From Reticulitermes speratus (Eukaryota > Arthropoda > Insecta > Blattodea > Rhinotermitidae), in contig JAJKFL010000014.1 of NCBI GenBank assembly GCA_021186555.1, positions 29,652,033 to 29,716,032 on the forward strand: a stretch of DNA of 64,000 bases, written 5' to 3'. Position 1 is the first letter of the stretch; each line of letters opens with the position of its first letter. The position numbers and the translations under genes were made by a program. Positions 33,626 through 44,339 of the stretch are shown piece by piece. The notes below the pieces were generated by a model that worked only from the letters and a program-made list of their open reading frames with translations, searched no databases and had not been told where the DNA came from.

Positions 33626-33697
33626 ATTATAATGTTTTAAAGAACTATACAGTTTTTTTAATGAAAGTGCATCCAGTTGGTGTTTTTAAATAGTGAT

Positions 33698-33770
33698 TGT
33701 TGTTGAAGAAGTATGATGTAAGGGTGTGGATTGATTCAGTTGGCTTGGAATAGTATAATTAAGCATGGTA
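33698..33770 (+). pseudogene. Reverse transcriptase C-terminal remnant, right half
   Basis: Immediately after the foldback, readings VEEV, CKGV and WIDSVGLE appear in shifted frames, continuing the module (EDNI..DLREVGCxGxDWIDLA) broken at 33253. The join supports insertion of the foldback into a pre-existing remnant. Confidence 0.5.
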
Positions 33771-34390
33771 AAGAAAGGTAAAGAACTTCTCTAATTCCAT
33801 CGCAGTCTGAGTTCTTGAGTCAGTTACTTCCAGCTTTAGAAGAAAGACATTGCTTCGTGGAGTTGGTAGGCAATAAGAGAGATTGATAAAATTGCCACAC
33901 TCAGTCTCATTATAACTTCTATCTCAGTACCAAGTATAAAAAGAAAAGCCTTACGTGGAGACCATGACCGTCCGTGGCCCGGTGTGAGATATAAAGCATA
34001 TGTCGAATTTTTATATATCTCGGTATAGAAGTCCTTTACAAAACATTGTCGAGTGTGTGCGAGTTTCGTAGAAATCGGCCCACTTCACGTAAGGGTGCCA
34101 ATGAATTGCTACGTGTTCTTTTCACGTTTCTTGACCGAGCTGGGTAAACTTGGGCATAGAACATCTTCACATAACCTGGTTCAGTAAGTCTGAGTTTCTT
34201 GAAAATCTGTTAAGTGAAAGACATACTTTAATTAAAGGCGTAAATTAAATTTGTCAATCTTTTCTACACCTTTTCCGCTTTGGCTAAAATTCGGCACAGT
34301 AGATGGCCACAACAAGTTACTGAATGATAATGGGTTTCGTAAACTTCGGCTCAGTGAAGGACATACTTTCCATTTATATCTCTACTTTCC
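33771..34390. other. Mostly unique DNA, possible repeat H scraps
   Basis: CGTAGAAATCGGCCCACTTC near 34066 resembles repeat H internal sequence. Nothing stronger. Confidence 0.4.
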
Positions 34391-34394
34391 AACT

Positions 34395-34570
34395 GCGGGG
34401 CGAGCGGTGCAATTTGTTGCGGCACGGGAGATTCCGAGTTCGATTCCCGGTAGGGTCCTTGGGAATTTTCAAGTGCCCTATTCCTTCTGTACGCATTCAG
34501 TAGCCCTGGGGTCCACTCAGCCTCTAACAAAAATGAGTACCAAGGAATTTCCTCGGTGGCAGAGCTGACA
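34395..34570 (+). mobile_element. Divergent tRNA-derived SINE related to group C
   Basis: The head is GGGGCGAGCGGTGCAATTTG, with a strong B box GAGTTCGATTCCCGG. The body has CCACTCAGCCTCTAACA and ATGAGTACCAAGG, matching group C in sense orientation, but much of the group C 3' half is missing. Confidence 0.6.
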
Positions 34571-34639
34571 GTTCTGCTGTTCTAGTTGTGCCGAATGTCA
34601 AAGTAATGATGGGAGCCCCATATTCCATCCTCCCTCTGA

Positions 34640-34966
34640 TTCTTCATTATTTGTTACGGGAAAACTTTAGTTTCATCTTTACTTTCCATCTTCATTTTCA
34701 GATTTGGGTGAAATTCGATACAAAATATATGTACATAAAGCCGTTGAGCATTTGTAATTTTCACGAAAATCGGAGCAGGAAAGGCCTTATATGGACGTAA
34801 ATGAAATTATATTTAGTGTGTTTCGTTAAGCCTATAATATTTTGAAAGTAATGAATACCTTGGTAAAGTCTGGATACTGTGTTAAGGATACACCATTTAC
34901 AATCTGTTTGTCTGTCTATGAAGTGCTTCAATTAAACGTAACATGAGGTCTTCGCTCTGAATACGA
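34640..34966. repeat. Repeat H-like and foldback scraps
   Basis: GGGTGAAATTCGATACAAAA and CACGAAAATCGG resemble repeat H. A CTGTTTGTCTGTC patch lies at 34908 and ATGAGGTCTTCGCTCT (34951) matches the foldback outer arm. All are short. Confidence 0.35.
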
Positions 34967-35199
34967 GTGTCGGAACTGCTAAATTACTGAAGGAAATTTG
35001 GTGTAATTTGTTATTTAGGAGGTCGAGATTAACTTTAACTGTAGTTTGTATCATCCCAGTATAATCCCTAACTTTCATGAATAGGGTTATTTCAGAATCT
35101 ATATACAGTGGACTTGTTACTTTATCTCAACCTAAAATTTATGAATGAAGGAAGAGATTAAATATTCTATTCTTTACGTGAATATCACTTTACAGTTTG

Positions 35200-35310
35200 A
35201 GCGACTTAATAAAGTTTATGCGTGCATGTGTGCGTGCGCAGCACCCACGCTCACACACACACACAGACACACACTTAGATGCCTACATACACATAAACAC
35301 ACACACAGAC
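35200..35310. repeat. GTGC and CA-rich microsatellite
   Basis: Imperfect TGCGTG then ACACAC runs. Confidence 0.7.
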
Positions 35311-35458
35311 CTAGCAATTTTGCTCATGTAGTAACCCTTCTGAATTGTATACGGGGAGCCTCCTTCGAAAACCGTTCACGACATCGACTTCCTTGATATT
35401 TCTTATAACTCTCTTCATTCCCTCCAGACAAATATCAAGATCGTACCTTAACTTAGAC

Positions 35459-35934
35459 CAGTGGTATTCAACATTTTTTGTTCGCGTGCCCCCAGATATA
35501 ATTTCTCTTTAACTTTGTACCCCCAAAGTTGTTGTTGTATAATTCAAGTTATACATATTGTATAATCTACATCTAAAATAAGTTAAATAAATTACATCCA
35601 AAATAATGTATTAAATTATAAGTTTTAAATGAGAAAAAGGAGAATTAAGCTATTAAATAAAATATATTATATGCACAATGTGGAATAAAATGAAACTAGG
35701 CGCCCAGATAAGAATCGCATAAAGGAGAGAGAGAGAGAGAGAGAGAGAAAATGGCGCTCCCAAATCGCAAGTTCTTATGTCCGGGTCTCTTGTGGCTAAC
35801 CCTAAATCTGACCCTGATTATTCAGTGTTTATCATAAAATAATATATTTATATATATTTTTTTTATTTTTATGTACTCCCTAAGATGTTTTCGCGTACCC
35901 CCTGGGTACGCGTACCCCAGGTTGAATACCACTG
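35459..35934. mobile_element. hAT-type MITE with near-perfect 8-bp target duplication
   Basis: Terminal inverted repeats CAGTGGTATTCAAC are exact over 14 bp. Subterminal repeats are rich in GCGTACCCCC. The flanks are ACTTAGAC (35451-35458) and ACCTAGAC (35935-35942), matching at 7 of 8. The interior is AT-rich with a GA microsatellite (35728-35750) and no transposase. CAGTGG termini with 8-bp duplications are typical of hAT. Confidence 0.85.
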
Positions 35935-35979
35935 ACCTAGACTACGACTGATTCTGTTCAGTTCATTGTTTCATGCGTG

Positions 35980-36185
35980 AGTTCAGGCTTCCGCCACGGT
36001 GTAAATGAGGTCTTCGCTCTTCTTTGATGTGACGCAACCGTGATTGCTAGTTAGTTGCCGACGTTTTTGTAAAGCTTATCGGTCCCATCTTCAAGGGTAA
36101 AGCACCTTCTTGGACTGCTTGACCCTTGAAGATGGGACATATAGGTTGTCCCGAAACATCGGTAAATACAAAATAACACTGCATA
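35980..36185. mobile_element. Decayed foldback hammerhead element
   Basis: The left extension GTTCAGGCTTCCGCCACGGT is followed by arm sequence GAGGTCTTCGCTCTTC and a damaged hammerhead region. The right arm (36118-36175) keeps stem II GGGAC/GUCCC and GAAA but reads UUGAAGA for the core. The overlapping 94- and 65-residue ORFs are shadows. Confidence 0.6.
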
Positions 36186-36920
36186 ACATCCCAGGAGAGT
36201 GAAGACATTCCCTCTTATCCAGTAATTGGATAGTATACAGCCTGAGAAGAACAGCAGAAATAAATAAATAAATACATGAAACACACATAGCTTACAGTGC
36301 CACATGCCTCGGTGTGTTATTAGATAATGAACCAAGTTTTGTTGTAATACATTGCCACGTGGAGATGTTCGAGAAGGACTGGTCTAAGCCATCAAACTCG
36401 GCCACGTGTGGCGTCTATTTCTTCATATCCACCACCATCACTCTTCATACATGATGTGTCAGGTCAATGGCTAGAAGAATCCATCCATAAGCCACTAGAG
36501 ATTCCCGAAGAATATTAAGCAGCAGCCGATGGACACCCTGCTGTGATATGCATCATAGCGGAGAACAAGGTAACACTGATGGAGATCAGGTCGTAAATAC
36601 GGTATGAGTTCACACCCTTGTTCGAACTGAACATCCTTAAATTTCTTTCTTTAATGTAGTAATTAAACCTATGATATGGCCAAAGGGAATTTTTATTTTC
36701 AGTCCAAAATGGGATGACGATAGGTGGGTCGGCGGCAAGGTGGAATTAGCCATTAGCGAAACACAAAAAGGCAATGGAAAGGGGAAGATATGCTTATGCA
36801 CTTTTCTCGCAGCATTCTTGTCTTCCTTAAAAATTTAATGCATAAAATTAAAATTATTACATCTCTTGTCTTAAATTGGAACTCTTCTCTATATTCTACA
36901 TGGCCTGTCTAATTAGATGA
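36186..36920. other. Unique DNA, no feature seen
   Basis: Nothing identified. Confidence 0.5.
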
Positions 36921-36924
36921 CGGT

Positions 36925-37200
36925 AAAGTTGTCCTTCTGCACGCCAAGCAGACTAATGCGGATGTGGACTTTTAGATCCACTCATTCGTAACCTCGGCTG
37001 TAGATGGAGTGAGTGGTCCTTGCCAAATTTCGGCAGTTTCACCCCGGACAAAGAGTCCCCCGTATACATGTGATAGGTGGGCCCCAGATCTAGTGTGGCA
37101 GTTCTAGAAGACAGAAGAAGCTCCTGATCCTGCCGGGAATCAAACCACCATTCCGCTCAGCTTGTTGCCTAGCCTCTACACCAAATTCACCATCGCGATT
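36925..37200 (-). mobile_element. tRNA-derived SINE, group F
   Basis: On the minus strand the head is GATGGTGAATTTGGTGTAGA and the B box-like element is GGTTTGATTCCCGGCAGG. The body has GGGGTGAAACTGCCGAAATT. The ends are approximate. Confidence 0.55.
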
Positions 37201-37533
37201 CCGTCCATTAGGTGCAAGAAAATGTTACGGGGTAAAGTTACTTCTGAGCCCAAGCACTAAGCCTCCAAGGCTGGGGAAGTGGAGGGAAATCAGTAGCCAT
37301 TTTATACCTAAATACTCGACAGAGGCGACTCTCAGAATGATCCTGCCACCTTAAATCCGGATAGTCTATGAAAGCTTCTGGATAAGGGATGAATTGGTCC
37401 AAAGCCGATTTGAACGAGATGGTGAAGAAAAGACCAGCTGCGAGGAATGCGATGTGGCAGTAAAGAAACTTTCACATAAAAGTAACACTGTAATGAAATG
37501 GAAGAACATACAGAGGGACCTTGTGCACTAGAG

Positions 37534-37856
37534 CAGCGGTCGCCAACCATTCGGACCTCACGGACCACTAAACTCACAATTTTGAATCCCGCGGACCACT
37601 AACATGAATTTTTTTAAAAAGGTACAAACATCTATAAAATAATGATCATAAAAGTTCCATTTTATTAATATGAAATGCACTTGTTTAATTATAACAAAAT
37701 TATTAGTGTGATATTAATATATAATGAATATAGTGAATATAATGAAACAGTATAATAAACATAAAAATTACAAATAATGTCCAAATTTCTCCACGGACCA
37801 CCAAAATTTTCTCGCGGACCATCAGTGGTCCGCGGACCACCGGTTGGCGACCGCTG
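37534..37856. mobile_element. hAT-type MITE with perfect 8-bp target duplication
   Basis: Termini CAGCGGTCGCCAACC and its complement are exact over 15 bp, followed by subterminal GGACCACTAA/GGTCCGCGG repeats. CACTAGAG flanks both sides (37526-37533 and 37857-37864). The interior is AT-rich with no ORF. Confidence 0.9.
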
Positions 37857-37864
37857 CACTAGAG

Positions 37865-38254
37865 GACGTATAAAGGTGAGGCCGAAAAATATGATAGTTT
37901 GGTATTTGGCGCCTAATTTCGTACTCGAATTTTTGATATGGCTTTTATAGCTCTGGAAACCTTAATTGGTCACTTGTGGCACAGAAGAAATGGCGAAGCC
38001 CATTCCTAGAATTTAATTTCGACCTAAGTGTTATGACGTGAAGATTATCTCAGTTTTATAGTCAGTTTGTTTGCCATTATTTTACACCTGGTCTGCGTGT
38101 ATTTACGACAAAGAATAATACTGAAAGAAATTAAATTTGCGCGTCTATTGGATGCGAGAGCCACTGTGGGGCGCCACAAAATACCGATCCACTTTCTTCA
38201 GGGCACCAAAATATGTGTCTATCAGCTCTTCAAAAGATTTTCAAACCCATATAG
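37865..38254. other. Unique DNA, no feature seen
   Basis: Two overlapping ORFs of about 62 residues without motifs. Confidence 0.5.
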
Positions 38255-38541
38255 GTAAAGTTATCCCTATACAGGCCTGGACAGGCCCCTACGGCTCCAG
38301 GAGTTTGGGCTCCCAGGATTTCTAGATAATCGCCACATGAAAGTGGCAAGGTTGTCAGCCCTACGCACTGGCTGCCTTTACGCCCCAGGAGATACCGCTG
38401 ATACTTATTTATTTTAGAGGCTGAGTTCACCCCAGGACCATAGTAGGGCCAGAAGAATGAAAAATTTAATGACCTCCATCGGGAATCAAACCCGGAGCTT
38501 CAGGCTTTTAGCTCAGTGCCTCAACCAACTGCGCCACCGCA
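38255..38541 (-). mobile_element. tRNA-derived SINE, group C
   Basis: On the minus strand: GGTGGCGCAGTTGGTTGAGG head, B box GGGTTTGATTCCC, and the full group C body down to CAGGCCTGTATAGGGATAAC. Confidence 0.8.
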
Positions 38542-38663
38542 TATCCCTTTTCAAACCCAGATATAGCGGACAGTCAAGCCTTGGAAGGCTAACCAGAAGC
38601 GAACTGTGGTATTACTGTCCCTCTGTGGTGGTCCCTGATTTTCAAAAAAACTTCACTTCCGTT

Positions 38664-39276
38664 GGAAGGTCCCCAGGCTTCGCTCGTTTTGTTTCCGTTG
38701 GAAGGTCCCCAGGCTTCGTTCGTTTTATTTCCGCTGGAAGGTCCCCAGGCTTCGCTCGTTTTTTTTTCCGTTGGAAGGTCCCCAGGCTTCGCTCGTTTTG
38801 TTTCCGTTGGAAGGTCCCCAGGCTTCGCTCGTTTTGTTTCCGTTGGAAGGTTCTCAGGCTTCGCTCGTTTTGTTTCCGTTGGAAGGTCCCCAGGCTTCGC
38901 TCATTTTGTTTCCGTTGGAAGGTCCCCAGGCTTCGCTCGTTTTGTTTCCGTCGGAAGGTCCCCAGGCTTCGCTCGTTTTGTTTCCGTTGGAAGGTCCCCA
39001 GGCTTCGCTCGTTTTGTTTCCGTTGGAAGGTCCCCAGGCTTCGCTCGTTTTGTTTCCGTTGGAAGGTCCCCAGGCTTCGCTCATTTTGTTTCCGTTGGAA
39101 GGTCCCCAGGCTTCGCTCATTTTGTTTCCGTTGGAAGGTCCTCAGGCTTCGCTCGTTTTGTTTCCGTTGGAAGGTCCCCAGGCTTCGCTCGTTTTGTTTC
39201 CGTTGGAAGGTCCCCAGGCTTCGCTCGTTTTGTTTCCGTTGGAAGGTCCCCAGGCTTCGCTCGTTTTGTTTCCGTT
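38664..39276. repeat. 36-bp tandem array, 17 copies
   Basis: The unit is GGAAGGTCCCCAGGCTTCGC followed by TCGTTTTGTTTCCGTT. Starts run from 38664 to 39241 at 36-bp spacing, with one copy of 37 bp (extra T near 38762). That extra T shifts the long ORFs between frames. Three + frames and one minus frame stay open (up to 277 residues), which is expected of a repeat divisible by three. Confidence 0.95.
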
Positions 39277-39299
39277 CCGACTGGAAATAAGATTAGTAT

Positions 39300-39462
39300 G
39301 GAGAACTAGAGGAATGATACCGACATGGCAAAAACTGAAGTGCTCAGCGAGAAACCTGTGCCAGTGCCACTTTGTTTACCAAAAATCCCACTTGGACTGG
39401 CACTGGCTCGAAACTGGACTGCCGCAGTGAGAGTCTGGCGACTGAGAGCATGAGCCATTTTC
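39300..39462 (-). mobile_element. tRNA-derived SINE, group E, diverged
   Basis: On the minus strand: ATGGCTCATGCTCTCAGTCG head, degraded B box, then AAGTGGGATTTTTGGTAAAC and GTGGCACTGGCACAGG as in the 11620 copy. It abuts the 36-bp array. Confidence 0.6.
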
Positions 39463-39593
39463 ATCTAAATTATATTTGATATTCAGGACCTACCTCACGG
39501 GAACACAGTTCTTCTGTATTATAAGTAACAATCAGATAGTGACATTTTAGGAAATAATCACTGTTCTTTTTGAGAATCAAATGGAACACAAAG

Positions 39594-39635
39594 TATGGAC
39601 AGTAAAATCAATCATAATTGATTTTACTGTCCATA
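39594..39635. repeat. Perfect 19-bp inverted repeat
   Basis: TATGGACAGTAAAATCAAT and its exact complement are separated by 4 nt (CATA). A very stable hairpin or cruciform candidate of unknown origin. Confidence 0.75.
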
Positions 39636-39639
39636 TTTT

Positions 39640-41080
39640 AGACACACAACGGGATGTCACACATAAAGTTGAAGTACTTAAATACACAATATGCAGAATT
39701 TCTGCATGTTGCAGCAGGCGTTGCATATAATTACCATTTTGTTTTAAACAGATAAATTAAAAATACTAGTAACCAAATTTAATTCCTATGGAGTATGAAA
39801 GATGGGAAGCCCAAGTAAAAATGGAGAGGTCAACTGGAGAGGCAACAGATTTCTTACTTGAACAAGGAGAGGAATCATTGGGTGGTAAGCTACGTGCATT
39901 ATCGGCCGTTTATTTTCATAGAGCTCTTTTATGGTTTACGTCAGATTGTATGGCGTCTATGGTGTGACGATTGGTGGAATCGGCTGTGACCTAATCGAGA
40001 TATTATCCTGGCATTTATTTCGATGTATTGAGGTAAACCTGCTTCTCGGCCGTTAACGCAACCTGATCACGCCCGCGTAGATGTGCAGAGAGTTACCTCT
40101 ATACCACCCTACTCGCTATTATGGAAATGTTAAGACTTCATACCGGTAATGATGCCAGCACTATTACCGACCATACACAACCAATCCAATCAATACTGAA
40201 GCTAGAGTTATGGGGAGGTATTTACATGGTATGCCGTAATTATATTGTACCTGACTGCTAGTGTGATATGCCATACAGTAATATGACAAGGGGCAGCTGG
40301 CATATGATCAGTGCTCCGCTCAAAGGAAACTAGGCATCAAGCGGTACACCCTCAACTCCCTGCTGACTAATTGATTAATTCATTAGATATGCAGGAGGAA
40401 CATTATAAGCCTATAGTGGACAAATTAAAACTCACCTACTGACGTTAATTAAACATGTCAATAACTGTAGGAGATATCTTCAATATTTAGAACCGAAGGT
40501 CGAAATACAGGAAATTACTTTAGAAACAATTTTTGGAGAAAAACCTTTTGCCTCTACCTGGAATCAATGAAGCCGCAATCGTTAACCTTGTTCTTGTATC
40601 TTCGTAACAGTGCTCCATAAAACAGTAAGTACCACATAAATGCATGGGGACTCTTGCTGTTGTTTACCTGATGAGGGTACTGATTCTCTTGCCTTACTTA
40701 GACAAGAAACAGCGTTTGTTATAACCCAGTATAGTAAAATGCGTAATAGTTTGCATCTAGCATCACGGTGTAGTGTTTAACATTCCTGATTTGCACTCGC
40801 AAGGTCCTCTGTTCATTTCCCGGCCTTGAGAAAGTTATACTAGTTAAAGCAATTCATGGTTTCCTTATTCCTTCCAAGAAAGTGCTCTTTGTTTCCTTAT
40901 AATAGGCCACTACAATTTCCTTGCACGTCCTTTCTAATCCATCACGTGATAGCGTACTTTAATTTGACCCTGTGCAAGTGATGCTATTAAAAGGCGTATT
41001 TAATGCTATAACGCAAGGTTATTATTACCTTATAAATCAGCTACTTTAACATTAAAAGATATACCTTTAGCATGTATAGT
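39640..41080. other. Unique DNA, one possible tRNA-like scrap
   Basis: CTGTTCATTTCCCGGCC near 40812 resembles a B box with CACGGTGTAGTGTTTAACAT upstream. I could not identify a body. Otherwise nothing. Confidence 0.4.
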
Positions 41081-41091
41081 ATGTTTATACA

Positions 41092-41373
41092 TGTAAAAGT
41101 AAAGTCCACCATAGAATAGGCGATGAAAGCCCAGAGGGGGAGTAGAGGTATAGCTCTCCTCTTTTTTTTAATCTCGGCGCTAGATGGGGGAGTCAACGCC
41201 ACGCCCCGGCTGCTTTACCCTCTGCAAAAAGGCCCGGTATCAATTTTACAAGGGTCTGTGTGAGCCCCAAGGCCGGTCTGCACGGGTGCGGAAAATCTCC
41301 TCCCTACCGGGATTCGATCCCCGGACCGTCCAGCCCGTAGTGAGTCGCTATACCGACTGCGCTATCCCGGTCC
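41092..41373 (-). mobile_element. tRNA-derived SINE, group D
   Basis: The minus-strand head CCGGGATAGCGCAGTCGGTA (A box) is followed by GGGATCGAATCCC (B box) and a body through CAGCCGGGGCGTGGCG to TGGGCTTTCATCGCC. TGTTTATACA flanks it at 41082-41091 and 41374-41383. It is the best-kept group D copy. Confidence 0.85.
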
Positions 41374-41728
41374 TGTTTATACAAGGTAATCTTACTTTTC
41401 GTACGATTTTCAGGAGTACTAACCAATTAGTTTTTTAAGGAGACGCAAAATTTTTTGGTAGGGTCGTAATTCAGATTTAAATATTGTGCGTAGTAACTTA
41501 AATTCATCAAAACTAGACTGCTATTTGTGGAGGCCACCGAGCTATCTTTAAAAAGTGTGCAATTAACTTTTATATAAAAATTCTGCGACTCATTTTCCAA
41601 ATCACTGCTTCAATTAATGAAAATTTTCTCTTGAAAGGGTTCATAAAACATAGGCTTCGACTTGAAGTAAAGGATTTATTCCTTCAAGAAACTTGCTAAT
41701 GGGCATGGATTTGATACCAGATGAATTA

Positions 41729-42130
41729 TTATTCTTCTTCTTCTTCTTCTTCCATGGCGTTACAGCCCGGGGTTTGCCAAAACCTCCTTCTTTTGGGATT
41801 TCATCCCGAAGGTTTCCTGGTCGGTAAGTGTGCATTCTGTAGTGAGTGACCAGCTCACTGACCGCACAGGTTTTTGCTCCATCCTGATGAGACTGCCAGA
41901 GCCATCTGGCAGGCAGTCAGGAGACTTGGGTGAGAAATGGCCGCTTGAATTTTGCTTACGGACACTACTAGTTCTATTCATGCCCGAAGGTTCTTTTACA
42001 TGCCGTAAATCTACGACATGGGACCGACGGCTACGGATTTTTATCACCCTTAAAAATCCATCGGTCGGATCGAACCCGCTAACCTTGGGTCCAGTGGCGA
42101 GCACGCTAACCACTAGTCCACCGGGGCGAC
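41729..42130 (-). mobile_element. tRNA-derived SINE, group B
   Basis: On the minus strand: GGTGGACTAGTGGTTAGCGT head, GGGTTCGATCCGACC B box (one base altered), and the group B body with CCATGTCGTAGATTTACGGC. The 3' tail is AAG-rich. A perfect 14-bp duplication TACCAGATGAATTA lies at 41715-41728 and 42131-42144. ORFs on both strands here are shadows. Confidence 0.85.
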
Positions 42131-42144
42131 TACCAGATGAATTA

Positions 42145-43850
42145 CATACCCGAAATTGATGCAAGTCTTAGTTCCTTTTGGGTGACTGAAATTAACATTT
42201 ATTAACGTCTTCAAGATTTCCTTCTGTTAGCAATAATGGGCCTCCAATTTTTTTGCTAAAAACCCTGCCCTTTCATGAAAACGGGTCACTAATATTGAAA
42301 ATGTTGATTTATTTGGTACCGGCATATACGGATTTTTTTTTATTGAAATTCCTTTTGGAAGTTCACGTATAATTTTGAACAGAAGTATTTTTCGATTAAA
42401 AAGACACGTTCACACATTGAATACTTGACGATGGCTTCGTCACGAACAAATCAGCATGAATGAACTTCTCTCAGTGCAATTTAACAACCACTCTCTCGTA
42501 TTTGGAAGCATACAATGTTGCCACTAACGTCATTTCGTAAGATTTGCCTAGAGTTACGAGCATGTTAGGAATTAGATAACCGTATTTGGTTCCGCGACTT
42601 TTGAATTACCCTGTAGCAAAGCAATAAAATATTGTGAGATTTTAAGATTTCACGGCGCTGACTGTAAAGAGAGCTTTTTTGGATCTGAATCCGTGTAGTC
42701 TGGTAGAAATTTGCTGTCTCGATTTCAAACATTTAGATCGATACAATTCGTCAGCTAGTCAAGAAATATTCCGAATTTTGTGTAAACAGAACGTTCACTG
42801 GCATGTTACATGAGACCGAGGCAGCATTACAACAGCATACCGTCTTTCCCGGCCATTGAAAATGCTTAAATTTTGCGGGTGTGTCTAAACTACGAATTTT
42901 TTGTTTAATTATGGATTTAACGTTTTTGAACACACGTGGAAATTTCAAAACTAAAGAGCATACAAGACAATTTTATACATGGCAGATTTTAAGATCAAAT
43001 AAAACTGAGAACAGCAATATGCGGTGGTAGCCCATCGGACACACTAGGTGGATAGACGATGTTATTTGTGCTTGCTACTGAAAGGATTAACTTGACAGGT
43101 GAGAGCGACTGAGCCTATTGTTGCTCTCAGGAAAATGAGGCCATCTACGAAGCAGCCCATCAGTTTTAACCGCGTCCGGTTTTGGAAATGACCGCCCAAG
43201 TTAATGACTTTGAAGTCTGGCTAACGACCCAGGAAACTAAAAGGAGAGGAAGGAGGAATAGTGGAAGTAAAAATCACGATTTCACACTTACCACCAATGT
43301 GAATGTTCTATAAAAAATATAAGTGCCTTCTTAGAATTGCCTTTCAGACCAAGCAGGAAATGTTATTTGTAGAAGACATGGCTAGAATTGTCCTGTAACT
43401 AAGATCAGACATAAAAACTTACAAGGTCGCTGTAAGATCAAAATGAATATTTTTTAAACTTTCATATTATCTATATTATAGCTCTGAAATAGACACGTTT
43501 CTCACATTCTAAGGAAAACACTATTGGTGTTCGTCTGTGAAGAAGTTTCAGTAATGTTAGAGTAGGTACGAAGTCATAATTTTCTGTTAATCGCCTTATA
43601 ATATTATACAGGCACATACCGGTTCAGAAAACCTTTGACAAGTGTACAAGAATTATGGACATCATGTATTGTATGAAGAATGCTTTTAAAATATTGATAG
43701 CTGAAAGTGAAAATGAGGAGATTAAAGGCAAATAATATCAAGAACGGACATCTGTCTCAGCAGCAATCAAGGTTCTTACATTTGTGTAGAGTTAAGAATT
43801 TCGTTTTTATGTGTATTTAATATTTATTTTATTCTGAAAAATCTTACGGG
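42145..43850. other. Unique DNA, no feature seen
   Basis: About 1.7 kb without a supportable feature. Confidence 0.5.
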
Positions 43851-43864
43851 TACTGGAGTTCCAA

Positions 43865-44059
43865 TTCAGCACCCGTCCAGACCGGCCCTGGGGCCCACCC
43901 AGCCTCCTGTGCAATGGGTACCGGGTTATTCCCGGGGTAAAGCGGCCGGGGCGTGACGTTAACCACCCACCCCCATCTAGCGCCGAGGTTAAAGAAAGAG
44001 TATAGCTATACCTCTACTCCCCCTCTGGGTCTTCATGGCCTGTTCTAGGGAGAACTTTT
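43865..44059 (+). mobile_element. tRNA-derived SINE, group D, 5'-truncated
   Basis: Only the body remains (ACCGGCCCTGGGGCCCACCC to TCTTCATGGCCTGTTCTAGG); both promoter boxes are missing. A perfect 14-bp duplication TACTGGAGTTCCAA (43851-43864 and 44060-44073) shows that it inserted already truncated. Confidence 0.85.
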
Positions 44060-44339
44060 TACTGGAGTTCCAAATAAGCGTGGAATATTGTGACTTGCCG
44101 AGTAGCCATTTAATTGTATTGGAAAATCCTATATCATGGAGTTATTAGGTCTATTCTCTCTAATTATTACTTCACTGCTTAAGGGTTCTGACAGAACTAT
44201 CTATGAAGTTGTTGCAAGATGCTGTATTTGGTCCAAGATTCTTTTCATAAGTTAGCAGAACTGAAAAGAGTCTCTATTTCTCCATTCCAGTAAGGAAATT
44301 TTACTACAAAATATGAGCTCAAATGTATTTAACTTCATG

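Larger units (their letters stand above)
33254..33697. mobile_element. Foldback hammerhead element, both ribozyme cores intact
   Basis: Inverted arms of about 180 bp run from 33287 and 33697 towards the centre (outer sequence ACAATCACTATTTAAAAAC). A perfect 12-bp duplication TGTTGTTGAAGA flanks it at 33242-33253 and 33698-33709. A left-only extension of about 33 bp contains ACACCGTGCAT, matching the CACCGTGCA extension at 62956. The central 70 bp are unpaired. Each arm carries a complete hammerhead-like motif in opposite orientation. No protein is encoded. The structure fits an ORF-less Penelope-like unit; the assignment is inference. Confidence 0.85.

Noticed and set aside
38457..39430. Three overlapping ORFs of 215-277 residues
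   Set aside because: They are the 36-bp array read in three frames.
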